5,405 nt of DNA from Acetobacteraceae bacterium (GCA_019689515.1 JADGHI010000289.1:1-5405); one strand, 5' to 3'. Counted from the stretch's first letter, positions 1 through 5,382 are shown. The notes: generated by a model from the sequence alone, not told the origin. Program-made: numbers and translations.

Positions 1-1
1 C

Positions 2-520
2 ACGCTCATGGCGCTGTCCAACAAGTTCGGCGACATGCTGCTGACCACCGGCAACAAGAGCGAGATGAGCACCGGCTACGCCACGCTCTACGGCGACATA
101 TGCGGCGGCTACTCGGTGCTGAAGGACGTGTACAAGACGACCGTCTTCGAGCTCTCGCGCTGGCGCAACGCGAACGTCCCGCCCGGCGCGCTCGGCCCGC
201 ACGGCCCTGTGATGCCGGAGCGCATCATCACCAAGCCGCCCTCCGCCGAGCTCAAGCCCAACCAGACGGACCAGGACACGCTGCCGCCCTATGAGGTGTT
301 GGATGCGATCCTCGAAGGCCTCGTCGAGGGCGAGAAGAGCGTGGACGCGATGGTGGCCGAGGGCTTCGACCGCGCGACCGTTCTGCGCGTCTGGCGCATG
401 CTCGACCGTGCCGAGTACAAGCGCCGCCAGGCGCCGCCCGGGGTCAAGATCACCCAGCGCGCCTTCGGCCGCGACCGGCGCTATCCTATCACCAACGGCT
501 TCACGGGGCTGGTGGCATGA
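2..520 (+). CDS. nadE: Glutamine-dependent NAD+ synthase, C-terminal part (5' end outside window)
   Basis: This is the last 172 residues of NAD+ synthase, which converts deamido-NAD to NAD in the cytoplasm using ATP and ammonia from glutamine, the final step of NAD synthesis. The frame is already open at base 2, so the ATG at base 8 is an internal Met and the gene starts upstream. Numbering from base 2, the synthetase-domain signature TTGNKSEMSTGYATLYGD spans residues 15-32 and is followed by CGGYSVLKDVYKT. The KPPSAELKPNQTDQD block at residues 78-92 and the LPPY after it are typical of the long two-domain enzymes that carry an N-terminal nitrilase-like glutaminase. That domain should lie off the left edge, since full proteins are usually about 550 residues. 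The stop overlaps the next start by 4 bases (ATGA). Identification is firm; only the missing part is inferred. Confidence 0.95.
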   Translation, partial: TLMALSNKFGDMLLTTGNKSEMSTGYATLYGDICGGYSVLKDVYKTTVFELSRWRNANVPPGALGPHGPVMPERIITKPPSAELKPNQTDQDTLPPYEVLDAILEGLVEGEKSVDAMVAEGFDRATVLRVWRMLDRAEYKRRQAPPGVKITQRAFGRDRRYPITNGFTGLVA

Positions 521-918
521 GTGGCGGCAGCGTCTTCGACACCGGCCTGTTCGGCACCCCCGGTGGCTATGAGGTGCGCATCCGTGACCTCTCCGGCGCC
601 AATGGCAGTGAGCCGGTGGAGGTCATCCGCGGCTTCGCGACACTGGAGCACGCCAACGCCTTCGCGCGCCGCTACGTGCGTGATTCCGTCGAGCGCTGCC
701 GCGCCCCCGGCATGACGCCGGAGCAGGTCCTGGAGTCCTGGTTCGCCTATGGCGAGGACGCCGAGATCGCCGGCCGCGAGGACCAGGCCTGGCGCAGCGC
801 GGCTGAGTTGCGCGACTTCGCCCGCATCCCTGTGACCGATGCTGAGGAGCGCAACTGGCGCGCCCTCGATCCTCGGCGCTACGCCGGGGACGAGGAGGAG
901 GGAGACGAGGAGTCGTGA
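517..918 (+). CDS. Conserved-looking operon protein of unknown function, 133 aa, acidic tail
   Basis: I do not recognise a named family. The protein starts at the ATG that overlaps the nadE stop (ATGA), with a G-rich stretch (GGGG at 504-507) at ribosome-binding distance. Residues 18-40 look like a small beta-rich unit (YEVRIRDLSG, then PVEVIRGF). Residues 42-62 (TLEHANAFARRYVRDSVERCR) look like an amphipathic helix with a single Cys at 61. Residues 67-120 are mostly helical and charged, with W75, W92 and W114. Residues 125-132 form a strongly acidic tail (DEEEGDEE). No signal peptide or membrane segment is visible, so it is probably cytoplasmic. Third codon positions are GC-rich like the flanking genes, supporting real coding. 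Its place between NAD synthase and GluRS suggests a housekeeping accessory role, but that is inference from context only. Confidence 0.85.
   Translation: MSGGSVFDTGLFGTPGGYEVRIRDLSGANGSEPVEVIRGFATLEHANAFARRYVRDSVERCRAPGMTPEQVLESWFAYGEDAEIAGREDQAWRSAAELRDFARIPVTDAEERNWRALDPRRYAGDEEEGDEES
893..912 (+). promoter_or_regulatory. Purine-rich ribosome-binding tract inside the acidic-tail codons
   Basis: The GAG/GAC/GGA codons for the acidic tail of the 133-residue protein create an almost pure purine run. It holds several anti-16S complementary cores: AGGAGG at 893-898, GGAGGG at 897-902 and GGGAG at 900-904. The last ends 10 bases before the GTG at 915. This is by far the strongest Shine-Dalgarno-like sequence in the operon, and it sits directly before the 45-codon ORF, so it supports that start. 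Its use by ribosomes is inferred. Confidence 0.55.
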
Positions 919-1052
919 GCGGCCCCTTCGCCGTCAGGGGCTTCGGCAGCCGCGAGTGGGCGCGCCGCTGCGTCGCGTTCCCTGCCGCGCGCCCCGAGGA
1001 CACGGACGACGCCGCGCTCGACCCGCGCCGACGACAGCAGGCGGCGAGATGA
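915..1052 (+). CDS. Small coupled ORF, 45 aa, unknown function (GTG start)
   Basis: A 45-codon frame fills the space between the 133-residue protein and gltX. Its GTG start overlaps the upstream stop (GTGA at 915-918), and its own TGA overlaps the gltX ATG (ATGA at 1049-1052), the same 4-base arrangement as elsewhere in the operon. A strong purine tract lies just upstream. By my count 41 of 45 codons end in G or C, as expected for a coding frame here. The alternative frame through the same bases, an upstream extension of gltX, reads as Arg/Pro-rich shadow sequence. The product begins MSGPFAVRGFGSREWARRC, has an acidic middle (PEDTDDAALD) and ends in a basic tail (PRRRQQAAR). It has no membrane segment or recognised domain. 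It could be a small protein or mainly a coupling peptide that hands ribosomes to gltX. Confidence 0.6.
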   Translation: MSGPFAVRGFGSREWARRCVAFPAARPEDTDDAALDPRRRQQAAR

Positions 1053-2386
1053 AGCTCCGCTTCGCGCCCTCGCCGACGGGGCTCCTGCATGTCGGCAATG
1101 CGCGCCTCGCGCTCGCCAATTGGCTGGTGGCACGCCGGCATGGCGGCACCTTCCTGCTGCGGCTCGACGACACGGACCGGGAGCGCTCGAAGCCGGAATT
1201 CGCCGCCGCGATCGAGGAAGACCTGCGCTGGCTCGGCCTCGACTGGGACGAGACGCTGCGCCAGTCCGATCGCTTCGACCGCTACGCCGCCGCGGCGGAG
1301 CGGCTGAAGGAAGCAGGCCGCCTCTATCCCTGCTTCGAGAGCGAGGAGGAGCTGCGCGCCAAGCGCGAGCGGCGCCTGCGCGAAGGGCGCCCGCCCGTCT
1401 ACGACCGCGAGGCGCTGAAGATGACGCGCGAGCAGTACGAGCGCGCCCTCGCCAACGGCAAGACGCCTTACTGGCGCTTTCTGCTCTCCTCGCGCAGCGT
1501 CGCCTGGCGCGACCTCGTGCTCGGCGACCGGCAGGTGAAGCTGCAGGCCATCAGCGACCCGGTGCTGATCCGCGCCGACGGCACGCCGCTCTACACCTTC
1601 GCCTCGGTGGTGGACGACCTCGAGACCGGCGTCACCCATGTGGTGCGTGGCGAGGACCACGTGACCAACACCGGCATCCAGCTCGACCTCTACGAGGCGC
1701 TCGGCGGCGACGCGGCGGCGCTGCAATTCGCCCATCTGCCGCTGCTCACGGACGCGGAGGGCGGGCCGCTGTCGAAGCGTCTCGGCAGCGTCTCGCTGCG
1801 CCAGTTCCGCCGCGACGGGATCGAGCCCGCGGCGCTCGCCGGCTACCTCGCCGCGCTCGGCACCTCGCGCGACCCGCGCCCGGCGATGCCGCGCGACCTG
1901 GTGGCGGAGTTCGACCTTTCCCAGGTCTCCCGCTCGCCCGCGCGCTTCGACACGCAGCAGCTCCTCGCGCTGAACCGCCGCGCGCTGCACCAGGCGCCGT
2001 TCGAGGCGGTGCGGCACCGGTTGCCGGAGGGCGCGGACGAGCGCTTCTGGATCGCGGTGCGCGGCAACCTCGACCTGCTCTCCGAGGCGCGCGACTGGTG
2101 GGAGGTGGTGCACGGCGCCATCGTTCCCCCGGCGCAGGAAGGCGAGGGGGAGTTCCTCCGCGCTGCGCTCGACACCCTGCCGCCCGAGCCCTGGGACGAG
2201 GCGACCTGGTCCGCCTGGACCGAGGCGCTCAAGGCGCGCACCGGGCGCAAGGGACGCGCGCTGTTCCGCCCGCTGCGCCTCGCGCTCACCGGCGAGGAGC
2301 ACGGCCCCGACCTCAAGACCCTGATGCCGCTGATCGGACGCGAGCGCGCAGCGCAGCGCCTCCGCATCGCCGCCACTGCGAGCTGA
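1049..2386 (+). CDS. gltX: Glutamate--tRNA ligase (GluRS), 445 aa
   Basis: This class I aminoacyl-tRNA synthetase attaches glutamate to tRNA in the cytoplasm. The ATG at 1049 was chosen because it overlaps the preceding stop and puts the family N-terminus RFAPSPTGLLHVGNARLA at residues 4-21. HVGN at 14-17 is the HIGH-box equivalent. RGEDH (200-204) and LSKRLGS (241-247, the KMSKS-loop equivalent) complete the catalytic Rossmann domain. The remainder, from about 290, is the helical anticodon-binding part. The zinc-binding Cys/His set of the E. coli enzyme is absent: after RLYPC only Cys95 is present. At 445 residues it is slightly shorter than the usual 465-480. The form resembles one of the two GluRS paralogues many alphaproteobacteria carry. 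Whether it charges tRNA-Glu only or also tRNA-Gln (for GatCAB) cannot be read from the sequence. Only one base separates its stop from cysS. Confidence 0.95.
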   Translation: MKLRFAPSPTGLLHVGNARLALANWLVARRHGGTFLLRLDDTDRERSKPEFAAAIEEDLRWLGLDWDETLRQSDRFDRYAAAAERLKEAGRLYPCFESEEELRAKRERRLREGRPPVYDREALKMTREQYERALANGKTPYWRFLLSSRSVAWRDLVLGDRQVKLQAISDPVLIRADGTPLYTFASVVDDLETGVTHVVRGEDHVTNTGIQLDLYEALGGDAAALQFAHLPLLTDAEGGPLSKRLGSVSLRQFRRDGIEPAALAGYLAALGTSRDPRPAMPRDLVAEFDLSQVSRSPARFDTQQLLALNRRALHQAPFEAVRHRLPEGADERFWIAVRGNLDLLSEARDWWEVVHGAIVPPAQEGEGEFLRAALDTLPPEPWDEATWSAWTEALKARTGRKGRALFRPLRLALTGEEHGPDLKTLMPLIGRERAAQRLRIAATAS

Positions 2387-2387
2387 C

Positions 2388-3815
2388 ATGCCTGAACTGG
2401 TCCTGCACAACAACCTCACGCGCCGCGACGAGGTTTTCGTCCCGATTGATCCGCAGCATGTGCGCATGTATGTCTGCGGCCCGACGGTCTATGACCTCGC
2501 GCATCTCGGCAACGCGCGGCCCGCGGTGGTGTTCGATGTGCTCTATCGGCTGCTGCGCCGGCTCTATCCGCGTGTGACCTACGTCCGCAACATCACCGAC
2601 GTGGACGACAAGATCAACGCGCGCTCGGCGGAGACGGGCGAGCCGATCGCCTCGATCACCGCGCGCACCACGGCCGACTACCATCGCGACGTGGCGGCGC
2701 TCGGCTGCCTCCCGCCGGATTTCGAACCGCGCGCGACCAGCACCATCCCCGAGATGATCGCGATGATCGAGCGGCTGATCGAGCGCGGCCACGCCTATGC
2801 GGCGGACGGGCACGTGCTGTTCGCCGTCGCGTCCTTCCCGGACTACGGCCGCCTCTCCGGCCGCTCGCCGGAGGAGTTGCTGGCCGGCGCGCGGGTGGAT
2901 GTTGCGCCCTACAAGCGCGACCCGGGCGACTTCGTTCTGTGGAAGCCCTCGCCGCCTGAGCTTCCCGGCTGGGACAGCCCCTGGGGCCGTGGCCGGCCGG
3001 GCTGGCACATCGAGTGCTCCGCCATGTCGTGGAAGTATCTCGGCGAGGAGTTCGACATCCACGGCGGCGGCCACGACCTGATCTTCCCGCACCACGAGAA
3101 CGAGGTCGCGCAGACCCGCTGCGCCTTCGGCAGGCCGGTGATGGCGCGCTACTGGGTGCACAACGGCATGCTGCTGGTGAACGGCGAGAAGATGTCGAAG
3201 TCGCTCGGCAACTTCTTCACCGTGCGCGACATCCTCACCCGCGGCGCCTGGGCCGGCGAGGCGTTCCGCCTGCTGCTGCTGCGCACCCATTACCGGCAGG
3301 AGATCGACTTCACCTTCGCGGCGCTGGACGAGGCCCGGGCGGAGCTGAACGACGGCTATGCCATGCTCTCGCGTGCCCCGGCCGCCCCCGCCGAGGAGGC
3401 GCGCATCGCCGAGATGGCGGACTGGGCGGCCGAGCCGCTGCTCGACGACCTCAACACGCCGCTCGCGCTCGCGCGGCTGCGCGACCTGCGCACCCTGGAG
3501 AACGTGGCCAGCGTCGGCGGCTCGGCGACAGCGGTGCTCAACCGCATCGGCCGCGACTGGCCCATCATTCCCGGCCTTGCCGCCGAGGCGTTCCGCCGCA
3601 CCGCGGGGCCGCTGCTCGGCCTCTACACCGCCGATCCCGCGGCCTGGCTGCGTGGCGGCGAGGACACCGCCGCGATCGAGGCCGCCATCGCCGCGCGCGC
3701 CGCCGCGCGCAAGCGCCGCGACTTCGCCGAGGCCGACCGCATCCGGGCCGAGCTCGCCGACCGGGGCATCCTGCTCGAGGACGGGCCCCAGGGCACCACC
3801 TGGCGCCGCGCATGA
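2388..3815 (+). CDS. cysS: Cysteine--tRNA ligase (CysRS), 475 aa
   Basis: This class I synthetase charges tRNA-Cys with cysteine as a cytoplasmic, zinc-dependent monomer. The length is close to the E. coli enzyme (461). The N-terminal block YVCGPTVYDLAHLGNAR gives Cys30 and the HIGH-box HLGN at 39-42. WHIECSAM (Cys210) and FPHHENE (His235, Glu239) supply the other zinc and cysteine-recognition ligands, with the same spacing as Cys28, Cys209, His234 and Glu238 in E. coli. KMSKS is intact at 268-272. A C-terminal helical segment has the family's RKRRDFAEADRIRAELADRG sequence near residue 440 and ends with the typical LLEDGPQGTTWR. All catalytic residues are present, so the enzyme should be active. 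No strong Shine-Dalgarno precedes the start, which fits re-initiation after gltX. The stop overlaps the trmJ ATG by 4 bases. Confidence 0.97.
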   Translation: MPELVLHNNLTRRDEVFVPIDPQHVRMYVCGPTVYDLAHLGNARPAVVFDVLYRLLRRLYPRVTYVRNITDVDDKINARSAETGEPIASITARTTADYHRDVAALGCLPPDFEPRATSTIPEMIAMIERLIERGHAYAADGHVLFAVASFPDYGRLSGRSPEELLAGARVDVAPYKRDPGDFVLWKPSPPELPGWDSPWGRGRPGWHIECSAMSWKYLGEEFDIHGGGHDLIFPHHENEVAQTRCAFGRPVMARYWVHNGMLLVNGEKMSKSLGNFFTVRDILTRGAWAGEAFRLLLLRTHYRQEIDFTFAALDEARAELNDGYAMLSRAPAAPAEEARIAEMADWAAEPLLDDLNTPLALARLRDLRTLENVASVGGSATAVLNRIGRDWPIIPGLAAEAFRRTAGPLLGLYTADPAAWLRGGEDTAAIEAAIAARAAARKRRDFAEADRIRAELADRGILLEDGPQGTTWRRA

Positions 3816-4600
3816 CGGGACGCGACGGCGGAGCGGACCTCTCCCCGCCGCCGGGCGAGAGCCCGATCGTCGTCCTGGTCCGCCCGCAACTGGCCGAGAA
3901 CATCGGCGCCGTCGCCCGTGCCATGGGCAATGGCGGCCTGTTCCACCTCCGCCTCGTTGCTCCGCGCGATGGCTGGCCGCAGCCCCGTGCCTGGCGCGCG
4001 GCCGCCGGCGCCGACCGCATCCTGGAGGCCGCCCAGGTCTTCCCGGACGTCACCAGCGCCGTCGCGGACTGCCACCGCGTCCTCGCGACGTGCCCACGGC
4101 CGCGCCACGTGATCATCCCGGTGCTCACCGCCCGCGCGGCGGCCGAGGAATTGCGCGGCATCACGGCACGCGGCCTGCGCGTCGCGGTCCTCTTCGGCCC
4201 GGAGCGCTCCGGGCTGGATGCCGAAGATCTCGCCCGCGCCGACACCCTGGTGCGCTATCCGCTCAATCCCGCCTTCATGAGCCTCAACCTGGCCCAGGCG
4301 GTGATGGTGCTGGCCTATGAGTGGTGGATGGCCGCTGATGCGACGCCGCCGCGCGTGCTGATGACCAACGAGACGCGGCCCGCGACCAAGGCGCAGCTCG
4401 AAGCCTTCCTCGATCGCCTGATCGCGGAGCTCGACGCCAGCGGCTTCCTCGACCATGAGCAGAAGCGTCCCGGCATGATCCGGAACCTGCGCCACTGGTT
4501 CGAGCGCGGCGAGGTGACGGAGCAGGAGCTCCGTACCCTGCACGGCGTCGTCACGGAACTCTCCCGCGGGCGCATGCGCCGGGGGCGGCCGGACACATAG
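3812..4600 (+). CDS. trmJ: tRNA (cytidine/uridine-32 2'-O)-methyltransferase, TrmJ-type SPOUT enzyme, 262 aa
   Basis: This enzyme is predicted to methylate the 2'-hydroxyl of residue 32 in the tRNA anticodon loop, using S-adenosylmethionine. All three SpoU/TrmH motifs are visible: motif 1 PQLAENIGAVARAMGNGG (25-42, with Asn30 and Arg36), motif 2 VAVLFGPERSGL (124-135, with Glu131) and motif 3 YPLNPAFMSLNLAQAV (149-164, with Asn159). Together they form the knotted SAM-binding fold, which works as a dimer. The C-terminal helical part (about 195-262), containing LRNLRHWFERG-like sequence (RNLRHWFERGEVTEQELRTLHG), is characteristic of the TrmJ subgroup and not of TrmL or RlmB. The ATG overlaps the cysS stop (ATGA) and has no clear ribosome-binding site, so coupled translation is likely. 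It is the last gene of the operon. The exact modified base is inferred from the subfamily. Confidence 0.92.
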   Translation: MTGRDGGADLSPPPGESPIVVLVRPQLAENIGAVARAMGNGGLFHLRLVAPRDGWPQPRAWRAAAGADRILEAAQVFPDVTSAVADCHRVLATCPRPRHVIIPVLTARAAAEELRGITARGLRVAVLFGPERSGLDAEDLARADTLVRYPLNPAFMSLNLAQAVMVLAYEWWMAADATPPRVLMTNETRPATKAQLEAFLDRLIAELDASGFLDHEQKRPGMIRNLRHWFERGEVTEQELRTLHGVVTELSRGRMRRGRPDT

Positions 4601-4621
4601 CCCTGCGTGCGGGCTCTGCCT

Positions 4622-4637
4622 GGGGGCATGTGCCCTC
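4622..4637 (+). terminator. Short hairpin 21 bases after trmJ
   Basis: A GGGGGCA arm (4622-4628) and a TGCCCTC arm (4631-4637) pair across a 2-base loop, with one G-T wobble. The bases after the stem are GC-rich with no T-tract, so this is not a classic intrinsic terminator. It is the first of several inverted repeats after the operon and may slow RNA polymerase or protect the mRNA 3' end. Function is inferred from position. Confidence 0.3.
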
Positions 4638-4676
4638 ACCGGGCCTCGTGCCTCCTCGGCTGCGCCGAAGATGCCA

Positions 4677-4716
4677 GCCCCGCGCCGGCGTGACCATGGT
4701 CAGGCCAGCGCGGGGC
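4677..4716. repeat. 40-base near-perfect palindrome between convergent genes
   Basis: The two halves are complementary with only two mismatched positions (4686/4707 and 4690/4703). The outer 9-bp arm is GCCCCGCGC (4677-4685) against GCGCGGGGC (4708-4716). It is followed inward by a 3-bp segment and by the perfect 12-base palindrome TGACCATGGTCA at the centre (4691-4702). It can form a long hairpin in RNA from either strand or serve as a symmetric protein-binding site. No T-tract follows on either strand. A role in ending transcription from both sides is plausible because trmJ and the small minus-strand gene converge on it. Confidence 0.6.
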
Positions 4717-4720
4717 CAAG

Positions 4721-4736
4721 CGCTGCCGAGGCAGCG
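4721..4736. repeat. Perfect 7-bp-arm hairpin
   Basis: CGCTGCC (4721-4727) and GGCAGCG (4730-4736) are exact complements, separated by two bases. Read as 6 bp, the loop is CGAG, a compact tetraloop. It begins four bases after the 40-base palindrome and is followed by ATT only, so it lacks a terminator T-tract. It belongs to the cluster of inverted repeats in the convergent spacer. Confidence 0.45.
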
Positions 4737-4751
4737 ATTCGCGCCCTGGGT

Positions 4752-4772
4752 GTTCCCCCCCTAGGGGGGAAC
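4752..4772 (-). terminator. Perfect 9-bp hairpin just past the small minus-strand gene
   Basis: GTTCCCCCC (4752-4760) and GGGGGGAAC (4764-4772) are exact complements around a CTA loop. The hairpin ends six bases beyond the stop of the 41-residue gene on the minus strand, the usual place for a terminator. It also lies on the 3' side of trmJ. There is no T-tract on either strand, so intrinsic termination would be non-canonical. A role as an mRNA 3'-end block or Rho-linked pause is possible. Confidence 0.4.
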
Positions 4773-4778
4773 TGCAGC

Positions 4779-4904
4779 CTAGATCTTCACCACGCCCATC
4801 ATGCCGGCGACGGCGAATGCCGTCACGGCGATGAACAGAAGGATCCAGCCGATATCGGCGGAGAGGGGGCGGGACACCTCAGTGTTGTCTTGGTCGTTCG
4901 ACAT
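4779..4904 (-). CDS. Small single-pass membrane protein, 41 aa, unknown function
   Basis: The frame runs from ATG at 4904 to TAG at 4779. Residues 1-17 (MSNDQDNTEVSRPLSAD) are polar and acidic. Residues 18-39 form one uninterrupted hydrophobic segment beginning IGWILLFIAVTAFAVAGMMG, and Lys40 follows near the C-terminus. This is a single transmembrane helix with almost no domain beyond it. There is no cleavable signal peptide. The charge balance weakly favours an outside N-terminus and inside C-terminus. By my count 36 of 41 codons end in G or C, unlike the surrounding non-coding bases. A purine core (AGGAG, 4921-4917) lies upstream but 12 bases from the ATG, longer than ideal. A hairpin follows the stop. 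It could be a small accessory subunit of a membrane complex, but it does not match the respiratory-oxidase small subunits I know, and I assign no function. Confidence 0.65.
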   Translation of the reverse strand: MSNDQDNTEVSRPLSADIGWILLFIAVTAFAVAGMMGVVKI

Positions 4905-5067
4905 CGGCTTTCAGGACTCCTCGGTTCGGCCACGGACGGTGGGAGCGTTCCATGCCACGGGATGGCGGCAAAGAAAATGGGCCAATTGCGACGCATCCCG
5001 GACCTATTGGCTTTGTCCCCCGGCACGCTTCCCCGTTCAGCCGCCGCCGAGGCGAAAAATTGATGCA

Positions 5068-5138
5068 GTCACAGGTCTGCATGCCTCGGGAAAAGCGATT
5101 CCAGTATGCCGTTCACGCTGCGAGGCCGGCCCTGTGAC
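5068..5138. other. Nested complementary segments, possible structured RNA or leader
   Basis: Three pairs of complementary segments nest inside each other: GTCACAGG (5068-5075) with CCTGTGAC (5131-5138), GCCTCG (5083-5088) with CGAGGC (5121-5126), and AGCG (5094-5097) with CGCT (5116-5119). Together they could fold into a 71-base interrupted stem-loop, upstream of the 41-residue gene if read on the minus strand. No known riboswitch or small RNA family is recognised, and pairs of this size can occur by chance. Confidence 0.25.
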
Positions 5139-5335
5139 ACTCTGATGGGTGGAGGATCTCTTATCCTCAGGAAAATTGTTGCGGCCAGGATTGACCATTG
5201 GATCGCATGGCACCGCGGCGAATCGTCCGCCTGACCCTCGGGCCGGCCATGGCGGTTGTGACTGAAGAGGTATCAATTCGGCGGCGGCGACGGCGACGGC
5301 CCGGCCCGGTGGTCCCGATTCGCCCGCCGGCGCCC

Positions 5336-5382
5336 CCCGCCCATCACATGCGCCCGCCGCAGAGGCGCATGTCCCGCCCATC
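5336..5382. repeat. 10-bp direct repeats exactly bracketing a 27-base hairpin
   Basis: CCCGCCCATC occurs at 5336-5345 and again at 5373-5382. The 27 bases between them are a perfect hairpin with 9-bp arms ACATGCGCC (5346-5354) and GGCGCATGT (5364-5372) and a 9-base loop. Repeats and hairpin abut with no spare base. The 37-base spacing is not a multiple of three, which argues against a coding repeat. It could be a paired regulatory site around an RNA hairpin, or one unit of a small interspersed repeat. Which one cannot be told from a single copy. Confidence 0.55.

Noticed and set aside
839..1048. Upstream in-frame extension of gltX
   Set aside because: GluRS proteins begin at the RFAPSPTG block, which starts four residues after the ATG at 1049. 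The extension is Arg/Pro-rich and overlaps the better-coding 45-codon frame.
623..2467. Very long open frame on the minus strand (614 codons) opposite gltX
   Set aside because: It lies antisense to the well-identified gltX and two upstream frames. The product is Arg/Ala/Gly-rich with no family motif, the usual shadow of biased codons in GC-rich DNA.
1120..2577. Long plus-strand frame overlapping gltX and the cysS start
   Set aside because: It overlaps gltX in another frame and has Arg/Ala-rich low-complexity content without motifs. Shadow.
2313..3290. Minus-strand frame opposite cysS (325 codons)
   Set aside because: It is antisense to a complete CysRS with all catalytic residues. No recognisable protein.
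4981..5011. GCCAAT/ATTGGC inverted repeat as an operator
   Set aside because: Only 6 bp arms with a 19-base spacer and no extension. This is common by chance.
4671..5145. Two overlapping plus-strand frames across the convergent spacer (4671-5063 and 4801-5145)
   Set aside because: They cover the palindromes and the opposite strand of the 41-residue gene. The products look random and carry no motif.
5152..5168. GAGGAT/ATCCTC hairpin as a terminator
   Set aside because: A weak 6-bp stem without a T-tract on either strand and no gene ending beside it.
5191..5219. TTGACC as a plus-strand -35 box
   Set aside because: The hexamer 17 bases later is CGCGGC, nothing like a -10 box, and no supportable gene follows.
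5037..5381. Minus-strand frame of 114 codons at the right end
   Set aside because: Codon use is unlike the genes here (many A/T-ending codons), and there are no domains. It runs through the hairpin and simple repeats.
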